Notes: a model not told the origin generated them from the letters alone. A stretch of 64,000 bases of DNA from Oscillospiraceae bacterium (GCA_009777775.1 WRLE01000011.1:57922-121921), one strand, 5' to 3'. Counted from the stretch's first letter, positions 26,901 to 35,461 are shown. Program-made: numbers and translations.

Positions 26901-29900
26901 TCGTTAGCAAACACAGTCACAGCATAATACTTTTCAATCTGCCCATTACCGGAGGTGACATGGAGATAGAAGGTGACTTCTGTTTTCCAAGTGAAGTAAT
27001 TGTCTAACCTGTCCACCATTTGTACTTCATTAGTAAAAGCTGCATCATCATACATGATGAAAGTTGCATCTTGACCTACTGCAATGAAGTTTCTGTGGAT
27101 AACTACAGGTACTGTGGGGTCAGCAAAGGTTGCAGGCAATCCCAGTGATGCAATATAGGGATCCGCTGGGGAGTTGCCGCCGCCGATGGGCCAACCGCTT
27201 GCTGGTATAACTGGTATTCGATAAACTTCTACCAAATCGGTGTTACGTCCGCCGATGTCTCCCAGAGGATCTGGGGTGGAGCTAATATTGTATGATGGTC
27301 CAATCCAGCCTGCGGCGTTTATTGCCCTGATTTCAAAGGCATATTCTACTTCGTTCTCTAAAGACACACCATTGGGTAGTGTTTCAAAGAGGATATACCA
27401 TTTGTTGATATCATCGTCAAAGGTGAGGTCGTCTTTGTGGAACCTAATCCAGTCGAAATTATCGATTTTAATCTCGAAGTATTCCGGCTCGCCGATGAGG
27501 GGTGCTGCCCAGCGGAGGGCTGTTTTTCTGTCACCAGGAAGCTCTTCCACTTCTGTGGGAGGTCCGATGGCAAGAATGATTTCTTCATCGTCTTCAGCAT
27601 CGGGATATTCGGGATAATCATCGCCGATGGGCTTGAAGTATAGTTCAGCTACGTTTTCAATGTTGCCGCTCACCCAGCCGTCAACTGTAAATTCAAGGAC
27701 CAGGGTGACAACTTTGCCAGCAACACCGGTGAACTCGTCGCCTATAAGCTCATAGGATATTGTGTTGTCTTCGATTTCCACTGCCACAAACCTTGCTTGA
27801 CCGTCCACTATGTAAGTGGCAACGTTGTTGTAGACAAGTCCTGCTGGAGGAAGCACATCCACAATCTTTGCAGACTCGTAACCGTGGAGGCTATCGGGCA
27901 TAGTGAAGCTTATTGCATAATTAATTATGTCGCCGTTCTTCGTAAACAAGCCTGGGTCTGCGGTTTTTTCCAAATCGTCTATTTCGATGGGAGGTATATA
28001 CAAGCTGTCATAGAAGAAGTCATGGACAAAGGGAGCAAGTGCGCCGTTGTCATACACCAAGAAGCTGGCATCGTTTAGTTGATAATTAACAACTGCTTCC
28101 TGTGGTGTATGGAAGCCCCAGAACACTCCCAGGTTACCAGGTAGTGCATCGTAGCTTGATATGCTCACCACATCATAGCCGAAGGTGGGGTTGGAGATGA
28201 CATTTCCGTCCACGTCCACTGGGATTCCAATGTAGCTGCTATCCGGCTTGACATTTGCAGGGTCAGCGGATGTTTTTACCACATTTTCATCGGTGGGGGC
28301 ATAAACTTCTCTGCCAGTTCCACCAAATTCCACACCTTGGTGCATCGCTTCGATGGGTGTATAGAAGTTGTCAGCATAGTAAATGCCTGTATAGGTCTGA
28401 ACTCTTGTGTATGCAATGTCGCTGCCCAAGATCCAGAGTTTACCATTGTTGGGGATTTCAACGTCAAATGCGAAGCTACCGTTTTTAAAGGTCTGTCCAC
28501 CCAAGAGGTTTCCTGTAGCGTATTGACCAGAGCTGTATGCGGCGTTGAATGCACTTTCATTGAACTCAGTTCTATTGAAATTGCTGTCGTTTAAATCAAA
28601 GGGAATGAACACATAGCGCAAATCCGTCAGTTCCGGCTCCACTGTGAGGTTCAATTGGGTGCTGGTGACGGCACCTGGTACTGTGATGTTTACGCTCACT
28701 GTGTCTGTGGGGGTGTTGCCATTTGCATCTTCCACAAGATAAATTTTAGTGGTGGGTCCGCTGAAGCTTATTTCAGATGCAGGAACCGTGGGTGCGCCGC
28801 GCATGAAGGTGATTTCATAATTGTAGAAGTTGTACAAACCTCTACTGGCGTTGTTGCCCGCTGTTCCGATTTCGTATTTGCCATAATCCCAACCCCAGGC
28901 GATGGAGCCTGAGCCGTCTAGGGATTGTTTATATAGATTGCCTGCGTTGTCTATGAAGAGCACCGCTGACTGATATGTGCTTATATTAGCTATATAGGGA
29001 AGCTCATTGAGTTGGGAGCCTGTGTAATCGAAGTTGTCGATGTCAACTACGAGACCAATCCATGCTCTCTCGTCTTCCTTCACCACGGGTATGCTAGTTT
29101 CATTGGTGACTCCTGCAGGGAGGTTAGCTGTGGTGATGTTATGGCTCCAAGGTCCTGAGTAGCTGTCTGCTGCCACATAGAAGTTTCCGCTGTATGCTCC
29201 GTTTTCACGCATTATCACGTAGACAAGCCTTCTGCCTAGAGCATCTAGGGGATAATCATATGTATGGCTTGTGGGTAGCCCGGAATCCGTGGTGACCATG
29301 TATTTTTTGTCATATATAGTGGGGTGTAAGCCGTCTCCCATTTGCGACCATTGACCAAATCTGGCATAGGAGTTGTATTGTGCTAAAAAGTCGGAGGTGG
29401 AAGTGACTCCAGAGAAGACAGGACCCACCACATTATTCATGTAACCTTGGGTGTCGCCATCGCCAAGGGTTCTCAGCAAGGTTGCGTTGGAAACATATAC
29501 GCTGTGCTTGCCGCCGTTGGTGGTGGTGAATAAAGGTCCGTCTGTGGCAAAGCCATAGTTCACGTTCCAGCCCATATACCATACTCTGCCATATACATCA
29601 GTGAGATAGCTGGCATAGCGTCCTGCTGTTACAAAGGCAACAGGAGGTGCTGATGAGTAGAAGCTGGGAGCGGAGCTAAGGTCGAATGCAATGAGTTCAG
29701 GGAGATTCGCCGACCTTGATCTGCCCGCTGTGTTATAGCTGAGAGGTCCGCCTGCGCTGCCGTCGTATGTTCTAACGGAGCTTGCTGCGGTAGCCTCGTA
29801 AATGGTACCCCAACGATATGCGTTGCCATCGCTGGTGGAAGCCATTGATGAATTAAATTCAGCAGAGATGCTTGTCACGGTCATGCCACTGAAGAACTCA

Positions 29901-30691
29901 ACTTTGACCGGGTTTGCCTGAGTGCTTGTGTTTCCTTGACCCAATTGACCGTAGGCGTTTGTTCCCCAAGCATAAACTTGACCAGATGAATCAAGGAGTA
30001 AGCCATGGGTATAACCCAGGGCAATGTCCACCACATCGATGCCATCGAAGCCTGGTTGGAGTATCGCCGTTCTCTGGTAGGCTGCTGTGGAAGTTGGTAT
30101 CCTACCGCCTGCCGAGTAGCCCCAAGCATAAATGCTTCCATCGGCTGCTAGGGCGTATGTTGCGCTGGAAGCTTCAGTTGTTGTAAAGACCTTTGTGATG
30201 AAGATGCCGTCAAGGCTGGTCACCACTGTGGGAACCAGGTTCACCGCTGTGACGGTGTTGTTACCCATTTGTCCTTCGTTGCCTTTACCCCAAGCATAAA
30301 GTATGCCGTTGTCGTCCAGGGCGTAGTTTGTATGGTAGCCGCCTTCGATTTGAACAATATTAATATTGTTGTCAACGAAGTAAGGAACCCTTCTCATGCC
30401 ACCAGCGTATTCGCCGGTGCCGATACCGAGTCCCAGCATACCGTGGGAGTTGAATCCCCAAGTCCAAACCTTGCCAGCGGCATCCAATGCGATACCGCCA
30501 AGATAATTGGTCTTGGCATCAACAAATTTGATTACAGAAACTTGCTCGCGAGTTGGTGCGTCGGGAATATAGCTGCCTGCACTGACAATGACATCATTTG
30601 TTAGCAGACCAGTGGGAAGAATCCCCACCAGCATGATTAAAGTCAGTAGGAGCGAAATAAGCTGTTTCCCGGTTCTTTTCGCCTGTTTCAT
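20924..30691 (-). CDS. Giant SLH-anchored RCC1-propeller/D2-array surface protein (3255 aa)
   Basis: RCC1 blades at about 50-385 and a seventh blade near 570 align closely with the 3342-residue protein. One D2-like domain (about 908-1030, DLEKTADPGLF) is followed by FnIII-like (about 1038-1155) and beta-sandwich (about 1156-1275) modules, the shared cadherin-like module (about 1305-1555), nine more D2-like domains (about 1556-2855) and an FctA-type pilin domain (about 2855-2975, starting EAKKVVTGAGA and ending FTNAYR). Three SLH units (about 3000-3170) contain ITRAE or ITRGE motifs; the first lacks its usual leading half. A Trp-rich tail follows. SLH domains bind pyruvylated cell-wall polymer. 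The upstream ATG at 30697 directly abuts GGAGG, so the ATG at 30691, with 6-nt spacing, is preferred. The mature protein should be displayed outside the wall. Confidence 0.88.
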   Translation of the reverse strand: MKQAKRTGKQLISLLLTLIMLVGILPTGLLTNDVIVSAGSYIPDAPTREQVSVIKFVDAKTNYLGGIALDAAGKVWTWGFNSHGMLGLGIGTGEYAGGMRRVPYFVDNNINIVQIEGGYHTNYALDDNGILYAWGKGNEGQMGNNTVTAVNLVPTVVTSLDGIFITKVFTTTEASSATYALAADGSIYAWGYSAGGRIPTSTAAYQRTAILQPGFDGIDVVDIALGYTHGLLLDSSGQVYAWGTNAYGQLGQGNTSTQANPVKVEFFSGMTVTSISAEFNSSMASTSDGNAYRWGTIYEATAASSVRTYDGSAGGPLSYNTAGRSRSANLPELIAFDLSSAPSFYSSAPPVAFVTAGRYASYLTDVYGRVWYMGWNVNYGFATDGPLFTTTNGGKHSVYVSNATLLRTLGDGDTQGYMNNVVGPVFSGVTSTSDFLAQYNSYARFGQWSQMGDGLHPTIYDKKYMVTTDSGLPTSHTYDYPLDALGRRLVYVIMRENGAYSGNFYVAADSYSGPWSHNITTANLPAGVTNETSIPVVKEDERAWIGLVVDIDNFDYTGSQLNELPYIANISTYQSAVLFIDNAGNLYKQSLDGSGSIAWGWDYGKYEIGTAGNNASRGLYNFYNYEITFMRGAPTVPASEISFSGPTTKIYLVEDANGNTPTDTVSVNITVPGAVTSTQLNLTVEPELTDLRYVFIPFDLNDSNFNRTEFNESAFNAAYSSGQYATGNLLGGQTFKNGSFAFDVEIPNNGKLWILGSDIAYTRVQTYTGIYYADNFYTPIEAMHQGVEFGGTGREVYAPTDENVVKTSADPANVKPDSSYIGIPVDVDGNVISNPTFGYDVVSISSYDALPGNLGVFWGFHTPQEAVVNYQLNDASFLVYDNGALAPFVHDFFYDSLYIPPIEIDDLEKTADPGLFTKNGDIINYAISFTMPDSLHGYESAKIVDVLPPAGLVYNNVATYIVDGQARFVAVEIEDNTISYELIGDEFTGVAGKVVTLVLEFTVDGWVSGNIENVAELYFKPIGDDYPEYPDAEDDEEIILAIGPPTEVEELPGDRKTALRWAAPLIGEPEYFEIKIDNFDWIRFHKDDLTFDDDINKWYILFETLPNGVSLENEVEYAFEIRAINAAGWIGPSYNISSTPDPLGDIGGRNTDLVEVYRIPVIPASGWPIGGGNSPADPYIASLGLPATFADPTVPVVIHRNFIAVGQDATFIMYDDAAFTNEVQMVDRLDNYFTWKTEVTFYLHVTSGNGQIEKYYAVTVFANEINWTGASIVGHSSTRSPLEIVPLNRSASMEVGNLLGSGGGLQLMPLSFDKNNPTARVIQLVLGETDYTIDARPGMAGTVKYLFNNADYVNFISDYLGEYLLIDVEAELTSNPYYVGAARCITDNNLTIIDGSFVLSLPVGSPDETLWAVFVENYPYNPTIQYYEITIKAPPTGPYIYMESLAGENTHPIDGAGTISDPFNTTIYLPLTKEYIENLETTGAAPGDIIKTGLQEEGRRFLHVDDTFVIGSGMTTTQLNLDEGENHVYVSIQSSTINFGAHFYYYDITTLRGLPFSKKADMLLYMPGDTLTYTIDFTLLKPIDAADDVMIVDSYDNSLVSFNVNTGINFFIANRGLANETLFIEGTHYSLNDTGGNITIAFLPTGIIELVNLGQGVRIELETEFTVLQTADDVITNEAQLIINNDIFGEDEVNVYPSDFEKTADPMFFIGNGNKIEYTLSFTLPADVSGYVGATILDNVPAGLVYDVDSATGNCLAELKINGQTQVVTLTTDIVNDTVSYYVDWSANNIVGGETIELVLNFIVAGWQSGDITNTAELTFTPVGGGPATPPVTAEETIFNIDDFSKNATQSSYAPGGVLDYTISWTLPNDVDVSRLTDLEIVDTYDDSMVNFDSLILSMIDPNTGVPTVLVPFDPSAPLAPADYTIDTTTATDKLVITFLKDQQTNELVTTLIPGAIIELKTVFNVEQQVTGDIENKAELFFNTKKAGEDFEIVPEGNVIKTASQSYYGPGDIITYTIEFTLPADVGTRTWIDLKDIYDPDTLQYVPNSEVVTIGSHTLGLGEYSTDDKPIDPQTGFKTFQVTIDLAQGHYNFTGYAGEVLTLTVDFEVSLTAAGTIVNTAEIWDNNGIGGRGREDINENLKKHAELNRYVPGVTDKLNYTITWTLPDDVDDITAIRIVDDYDQTKVSWDGTVVLSIIDPTTGAVTVLTATDYTVNNNTPQAGMLTVEFTPAGILKIDDEMVVELKLSFNVLPTATGDIVNNTEMFYNTNTKPDGRDTETVYETDMTKTASQSRYAPGDTITYTIDVTLPTGLENRTYIDIIDDYFQSIDLIDYVIGSADLTVDGLLLDEGTHYSLDNTTTPGVLKVTLNRDPLLTPYWDFGGMGGTKLILTVDFKVRADATGRIINNADISYGLTPGGGGTVIIDDVDFTKDADLKTYTPGGTIDYTVSWTLPTDTSNIVTLDVKDNFDNTKVAFKRVVSMYIGNTELVQGSGFTIGYTGTNSVTITVTAAGLTQAQNSPNEKVILKVEFDVLPTATGLIRNDAELHYTTTGIPDGEDFEEVEQDDFQKTVAQSRYVPGETLDYKISVTIPDDIDKIDKIEIFDTFTATQLENGRIADFYLATSTSLPKPLDQSEYDYDDSSAGLFLVTIDRNVAGHINLDQYAGWELILELRFDVATAATGSIINDAELRYDDKLSGGTTVTIDESDFSKDAVQNAYTPGGTLDYSVSWTLPDDVDKFNNIGGYIRIVDDYDQTKVTYDSVVSLTVKSTGGATTTLVLNTDYSIVNDAVAGVLTVEINANGLAKLSVGAEVEISVKFNVLPSAYGDIENKAQLFYGQNKVGEDDETVTQGGYNPASAVIEAKKVVTGAGAPALSAGQFEFILRDSADTEIERRTNDLNGNIKFSTITSLTAPGTYTYTVREVPVGGNWVYDNSVHTIEVIVIASGANLVATVNYPGPTGTTTNPPPTFTNAYRTGGGTTPGTPSTPPTIIEDEGPPIGFIEDHVAYMIGYPDDTVRPDRNITRAEVATVFFRLLDQPTRTRNWTQINYFTDVRSDVWYNNAVSTMSAMRIVNGYPDGTFRPDGSITRGELAAIAARFARQQFRDPIAEGVEFTDITGHWAENDIRYAAALGWVNGYPDGSFRPNQPITRAEYATLVNRMLERVPETIDDLLPDEMKNWVDNANKTAWYYIAIQEASNSHEAEYKIEKLVPGQDFEYEFWTELIPNWDWAEMEKTWSNSSSGEPPIRERPEPEE

Positions 30692-30697
30692 TTTCAT

Positions 30698-31016
30698 CCT
30701 CCAATTAGAATTATTTTGAGAATTGTTCTAGTTTGCGTGTGAACATTTGTTTTACCATTTGTTGCTTTTGCTGTGTTGCTTTTATTTTGTTGCTTTTGCG
30801 TGGGCTTTGGAAACATTCGGTTTCCATTGTATTTTCCGTGGGTTTTGCAGCTGGGTTGTGATATTGCGCTGGCGCTTTGTAATCTGTTTTTGGATTTGCT
30901 ATTGCAGGTATTTTTTAGTATCCTCGCACCTTATATCTAAATTAGATTAGAAAGTGGTCTTTCCCGATTATTGTCCAACTGGGTATTCTTGCAAGGTTTG
31001 TCGCACCCATCGGTTC
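30698..31016. other. Leader/intergenic region upstream of the 3255-residue gene
   Basis: About 320 bp with no gene. Near the gene the transcribed strand carries several GCAAAAGCAACA-type repeats (roughly 30760-30810). A TTGGAGGA ribosome binding site is next to the start. No convincing -35/-10 pair was identified. Confidence 0.5.
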
Positions 31017-31265
31017 TCACAGATTCGTGCCTTCCGTAATCCCTTTAGTTCCCGCTGCCTCTTCATCGCTGAGCCATTTTGACAATTTCTCCAAAATTCG
31101 CTTATTGATGTCGGGGGTCGCTAATTGCGAGATTTCTTCGTAGAAGATTCGTGTTAGCACTGGTGTGTTTTCAGGATATTTTGTGTATCTTGTTTCCATC
31201 TGCTCACAGAGATATGAAAGATATGTCTTTATGCCTGGGCGAAGAAACATATTTTTCATAATCAT
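31017..31265 (-). CDS. Small protein of unknown function (82 aa)
   Basis: The ORF has a good ribosome binding site (AAGGGGGTGG, 6 nt before the ATG) and lies in the same direction between two SLH-protein genes, 154 bp downstream of one and 320 bp upstream of the other. The sequence is mostly helix-compatible and charged (for example NKRILEKLSKWLSDEEAA), with no signal peptide, membrane segment or recognised motif, so it should be cytoplasmic. I do not recognise a family. A weak AT-only hairpin (31324-31342) separates it from the upstream gene, so co-transcription is possible. It may be a real small gene, but a chance ORF is not excluded. Confidence 0.5.
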   Translation of the reverse strand: MIMKNMFLRPGIKTYLSYLCEQMETRYTKYPENTPVLTRIFYEEISQLATPDINKRILEKLSKWLSDEEAAGTKGITEGTNL

Positions 31266-31419
31266 CTGTCACCACCCCCTTATCTATTTGTCTTTGCTAA
31301 ATAAGTAGGGTCATAATTTGAATTACATTAGCTGTTAATGTAGAAATTTTTGTGGAAAGATTTTAGCAAGCTTTTCCATATAGTTTAAGACCTCCTTATA
31401 TAATACTAAGAAGCGTAGA

Positions 31420-34400
31420 TTAGTTGAGAATTTCCACCCATTTTTCATATTTCGTATTGGTTCCCGATACATAAGTATCTTTATACTCATATGAATGGCT
31501 GTTTGTCGCTTCTTGTACAGCAATGTAATACCAAGCGCTTGTGTTTGCATTGTCCGTCCATGTAATCATAGTGTCGTGGAGCAGGTCATCAATTGACTCT
31601 GGAATGCGCTCCATCATCCTATTTACCAAGGTCATGAACTCCGCTCTTGTTATCGGCTGATTGGGTCTGTATGTTCCATCGGGATAACCATTGACCCAGC
31701 CAATGGCGGCGGCGTATTGGATGTCATGGGAAGCCCAGTGTTCTTCAATATCGGAGAAGAGCATTTCACCGAGGGGCATCTCCCAGGTTCCCCTGGCAAA
31801 GCGAGCCGCAATGGTGGCAAGCTCCGCTCTGGTTATGGAGCCAGATGGTCTGAAGGTTCCGTTGGGATAACCATTAACTATGCCCATCTTGCTCATGACG
31901 GATACAGCTTCGTTGTGCCAATTGGATGAAACCACATCGCTGAAGTTATTGGCAGTTGCCCAGTTTTCCAATCTCGCTTCATTACTGAGCAGCCTATAGA
32001 AGACCGTTGCCACTTCTGCCCTTGTCACATTTTGCTCGGGGCGGACTGTTCCATCGGGATAACCCATGATATATGCGCTATGGTCGGAGGTGAACAAAGT
32101 CAATGGGACATCCTCTTCTTCCAGAATCAGAAGCTCCTCTTCTTCTTCGTCTTCAACCGGACCATCGCTTTCCGACTCACCAGGTATGCCTTGGTTGCGA
32201 ATGACAATATCGATTTCAGTATCTAGAGATAGGGGAGGAACGGTGAAGGTTACATAGCGTTCGGAAGAGCTTCCCAAGACACTACTGCCCACTGATACTG
32301 TTTGACCAATGATACTAAATGAGCCATCGATGCTTTCTTCTTCCACCAATTGATATGTTCTTCCACTGGGAAGGTCAGGGATTGTGGTATGCCCCTCGTT
32401 GGCAGGGATTGGATAGCGGCCCACTCGGACCCAATTGTCTTCATCGTCTCTGACATAAAGCTCCACCCAGAATATGCCTTCGATTTCTGATAAGCCACCA
32501 AAATCGTCATAAAGCACCTTGGAGACTTGTAGAGTGGCTGTGCCTCCATAGTATCTGTTTATGAATTCCGGATATGAATTTTCATCAGGGTCTTCATCAT
32601 TTAGATAGTTCACCCTGGCAACAAGACCGCTGGCTCCTTGGGTAACTATGATTTCCACATCATGTTCGCTCTCGTCTGCATACCAGCCGTAATAGCTACC
32701 ATCGCTCATGGTTTCTTTTATGATGTAATAATAAGTTCCCTGTTGGCTGAATTCCAAGACAGGAAAGGCTATGTTTCCAGCTGCATCATTGGTAGCAGTG
32801 GCTATTTGGTAACCACCATCGTAAACAGTAAAGCTGAATTGACCAGCCGACATGGAAGCACCTTCCCCTGTGATGGTCTTTCTTGCCCTGAGCCTTACAA
32901 TTGCTTGTCCTGGAGGCGGAGGTGGAGGACCACCACCGTCTAATGGAGCAAGGCTTGCACTGTCGGATTTTACGAGGGTTAGGGTTCCATCTGGAGCTGC
33001 TGGGGAGGGTCTCGCCACATGATAGAGGCTACCAGTGCCGGTGAGAGCTCGGGTGGCACTTTCGGATATATCGAAGGCATAGGTCATTTCCACCGTATCG
33101 CCGGCTGTCAATGCACTGCTTAGTAATACGACCTGGAGAGAACCGTCTTCGTTTTGCACAGCTTCTATGTCTTCGGCATCATCTTCGCCGATTTTTATGC
33201 TTCCCACGCCTGTGTATACCAAATCCTCGGGATAATTATTTGATATGGTGATTTGCGAAGTGGTACTCAGGTCATCGGGAAGGGTGAAGCTATTGGTGAA
33301 TACAACGCTTTGTCCGCTAGTTGACATGGTGTATTCTTCAAGGGAGGCAGTGAGAGCATAATCGCTGATTTCTGCAGCTCCTTGGCTTTGACCAAATAGC
33401 GTATCATCGTAATATAATGCGGCAATGTTGCTGATTAGTTCTGCAGCATCTTCACCTTCTTCAGGTGGCAATGCATGAAATCTCAGTATGAGTTCCACTG
33501 GAGCCTCGTCCTGCATCTTTGCTAAACCAGAGGGATTCAATGTAATAGATAATTCACCAGTGTCTTCATCATTATCTACATCAAAATCCACATCAGGGTC
33601 AAGGTCTACTCTTCCGCCAATGAGATTTACAGTAAATGCTGTTATTGAATCAAAGCTGATTTCACTGGGGTCGTAGTTATCCACAATGAGCATTTCAGAT
33701 ATGGATATCATTGCTTCAGGCAGCACCCAAGATATTGAGTAGTCAAGCTCCCCACCTGGGGCATATATAGGGCTGAGGCTTGTCTTCTGGAAAGGATTGC
33801 CTCTATATACTTTGATATTGTAATAAGAATTTAAATTACTAGCTGGGCTGTAAATGCTTAAATATATCTGGTTTTCGCCAATTTCCAAAGGAAACTCGCC
33901 AGTTGCTTCTTCGCAGGTTTCATCTGTGTAGAGAACGCTATAACCACTACCTGTCATTCGTACATCCCCGATGACACCCATTGGGTTGGGGTTTTCGATG
34001 CTTTCCTTTGACAGGGGAAGATATATAATACCCGTGTAAGGATTTCCCAGACTACCCTCTCCGCTTAAGGGGGGGTGGGTACGTTGTCCAGCAAGACTGG
34101 ACATATATACAACCTCGCTGGTGGAGGCAGGAGCAACAAGGGTTATTGTGTAATAATAGGTGGAAGGGTTGAAGCCGTAGTTTTCCACGTATTTTGCCCA
34201 AACAACGACCCTCTCTCCGAGTTCCAGCTCCACAGGATATAAGCTGGGATTCGTATGTTCCCAGATAACATCGATGGTGCTGCTGGTGCGGCAGTTGCCT
34301 GAGGCGATGAGGAAAGCATCATCATAACTGGGGTCTGTGTAGAGATACTTCGTAGTGTTTGAGATACTAGGTCTCATATCCACAGTGTATCTCAGCTCGT

Positions 34401-34611
34401 CTTTGTCCAGGGTAATGTTCATATTCGATGGGTTATTGATGTCGGTGCTCAGTCTTTCGATTTCTACCCCTTTGTTATTTCTAGAGCCGACTGAGGGGGT
34501 GATTCTTCCTGCGAGGGCGGGTGTATCGATGCCAAATACAAGGGTTACTAGGAGAATTAATGCTAATAATAGCGCCGGAAACCGCTTACCGGCTTTTTTT
34601 GTGAAGTTCAT
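31420..34611 (-). CDS. SLH-anchored surface protein with pilin-type domains (1063 aa)
   Basis: A signal peptide (KRFPALLLALILLVTLVFG) leads into the shared cadherin-like module (about 55-270, VDMRPSISNTTKYLYTDPSY). Next come a D2-like domain (about 270-413, PFQKTSLSPIY) and a degenerate one (about 413-550) in which the Lys, Asp and Asn positions are all changed (DYALTA, ISNNYP, TGTGSL). A proline-rich hinge (GGGPPPPPPGQ) precedes an FctA-like pilin domain (about 567-690, ARKTITGEGASMSAGQFSF) and a CnaB-like domain (about 690-807). Three SLH units (about 840-997) and a Trp-containing tail (about 997-1063) close the protein. It lacks the RCC1 head, so it could be a shorter wall-bound partner. 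The ribosome binding site is GAGG with a long 11-nt spacing. Confidence 0.87.
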   Translation of the reverse strand: MNFTKKAGKRFPALLLALILLVTLVFGIDTPALAGRITPSVGSRNNKGVEIERLSTDINNPSNMNITLDKDELRYTVDMRPSISNTTKYLYTDPSYDDAFLIASGNCRTSSTIDVIWEHTNPSLYPVELELGERVVVWAKYVENYGFNPSTYYYTITLVAPASTSEVVYMSSLAGQRTHPPLSGEGSLGNPYTGIIYLPLSKESIENPNPMGVIGDVRMTGSGYSVLYTDETCEEATGEFPLEIGENQIYLSIYSPASNLNSYYNIKVYRGNPFQKTSLSPIYAPGGELDYSISWVLPEAMISISEMLIVDNYDPSEISFDSITAFTVNLIGGRVDLDPDVDFDVDNDEDTGELSITLNPSGLAKMQDEAPVELILRFHALPPEEGEDAAELISNIAALYYDDTLFGQSQGAAEISDYALTASLEEYTMSTSGQSVVFTNSFTLPDDLSTTSQITISNNYPEDLVYTGVGSIKIGEDDAEDIEAVQNEDGSLQVVLLSSALTAGDTVEMTYAFDISESATRALTGTGSLYHVARPSPAAPDGTLTLVKSDSASLAPLDGGGPPPPPPGQAIVRLRARKTITGEGASMSAGQFSFTVYDGGYQIATATNDAAGNIAFPVLEFSQQGTYYYIIKETMSDGSYYGWYADESEHDVEIIVTQGASGLVARVNYLNDEDPDENSYPEFINRYYGGTATLQVSKVLYDDFGGLSEIEGIFWVELYVRDDEDNWVRVGRYPIPANEGHTTIPDLPSGRTYQLVEEESIDGSFSIIGQTVSVGSSVLGSSSERYVTFTVPPLSLDTEIDIVIRNQGIPGESESDGPVEDEEEEELLILEEEDVPLTLFTSDHSAYIMGYPDGTVRPEQNVTRAEVATVFYRLLSNEARLENWATANNFSDVVSSNWHNEAVSVMSKMGIVNGYPNGTFRPSGSITRAELATIAARFARGTWEMPLGEMLFSDIEEHWASHDIQYAAAIGWVNGYPDGTYRPNQPITRAEFMTLVNRMMERIPESIDDLLHDTMITWTDNANTSAWYYIAVQEATNSHSYEYKDTYVSGTNTKYEKWVEILN

Positions 34612-34759
34612 AATAATGTTGACCTCATTTTTTTATTTGCGCAAGTTGTTGCAACTACAGGGTTTTTGCGTGTTTTGCGCCTTTGGTTGATTACTCTTCA
34701 ATTCGTAACCTAGTGAAAGGGTTTGTATTTATGCAAGATTATCGGATTTAATCAGAGGT

Positions 34760-34788
34760 ATTCTATACAACTTTTCCCAGTTTTTCAA
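34760..34788 (-). promoter_or_regulatory. Sigma-A-type promoter for the 1063-residue SLH protein
   Basis: On the minus strand TTGAAA (34788-34783) and TAGAAT (34765-34760) are spaced by 17 bp, giving a leader of about 140 nt that contains CGCAAAA-type motifs near 34660-34680. The stretch from 34789 to 35073 is AT-rich, with no gene seen. Confidence 0.6.
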
Positions 34789-35073
34789 CAATTTGTTAAC
34801 ATTTTGTGAAATTGTAATGAAACTGAAACATAAGGGAATGGAGCTTGAAATCTGAGACTTTGCAGCATCTAATCATGTTTTAGTTTCATATGTTTTTGTG
34901 GGATTATTTTGTATAGCAAACTTTTCCTCTTGCATATTATGCGTTTGATGCCTTTGTATACATATTATATATAGGGTTAAAAACATCATTACATTAGCCG
35001 AAACCCATGCAATTACTACATTTCTTCAACATAAAGCATGAGCAAAACAGTCCAGTTTTCAAATAAAAAGAAA

Positions 35074-35109
35074 TGCTCCCCAAACCCAAACAAACGGGTA
35101 AGGAGAGCA
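35074..35109 (-). terminator. Terminator downstream of the 5314-residue gene
   Basis: On the minus strand TGCTCTCCTTACCC pairs imperfectly with GGGTTTGGGGAGCA around an 8-nt loop, followed by TTTCTTTTTATTT. It lies about 405 bp beyond the stop at 35516, on the far side of the MITE-like element, suggesting that the element inserted between gene and terminator. Confidence 0.6.
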
Positions 35110-35176
35110 AGGAATACCTTACAGTCTATTAACTGATGAGCAGCTTATGTATGGTGAAGCTTCAATATGGCAAAGT

Positions 35177-35461
35177 TTTCGTAGGGCGCGGCATCCCTGA
35201 CGCGCCGCAAGCATCCACGGTAACACCAACACCGGCTTCCACGACAACACCAGCACCGGCTTCCACGGCAACACCGGTGTCGGTTCTGTAGGGCGCGGCA
35301 TCTCTGACGCGCCGCGAACATCCACAGCAACACCAACAACGCATCAAAAATCACCGACCCGAAACACGCCGTGCATCAATAATAACCAAACCCAACGCGC
35401 CGCCGTTGCATGAAATTCACAGCAACCCGGCGGCGCGTCAGGGATGCCGCGCCCTACGAAA
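35177..35461. mobile_element. MITE-like element, 285 bp, with 32-bp perfect terminal inverted repeats
   Basis: The 32-bp end sequence (TTTCGTAGGGCGCGGCATCC and onward, 35177-35208) recurs exactly inverted at 35430-35461. An internal copy in the left-end orientation lies at 35288-35315 with one mismatch. Between the first two copies stands a roughly 30-bp tandem repeat (CACCGGCTTCCACG-type). The element is clearly GC-richer than its AT-rich surroundings and encodes no transposase. Short ORFs over it are low-complexity shadows. No obvious target duplication was found. Confidence 0.75.

Noticed and set aside
35119..35354. Overlapping Arg/Cys/Val-rich ORFs of 61-69 codons on the minus strand
   Set aside because: They are three readings of the GC-rich tandem repeat inside the MITE-like element.
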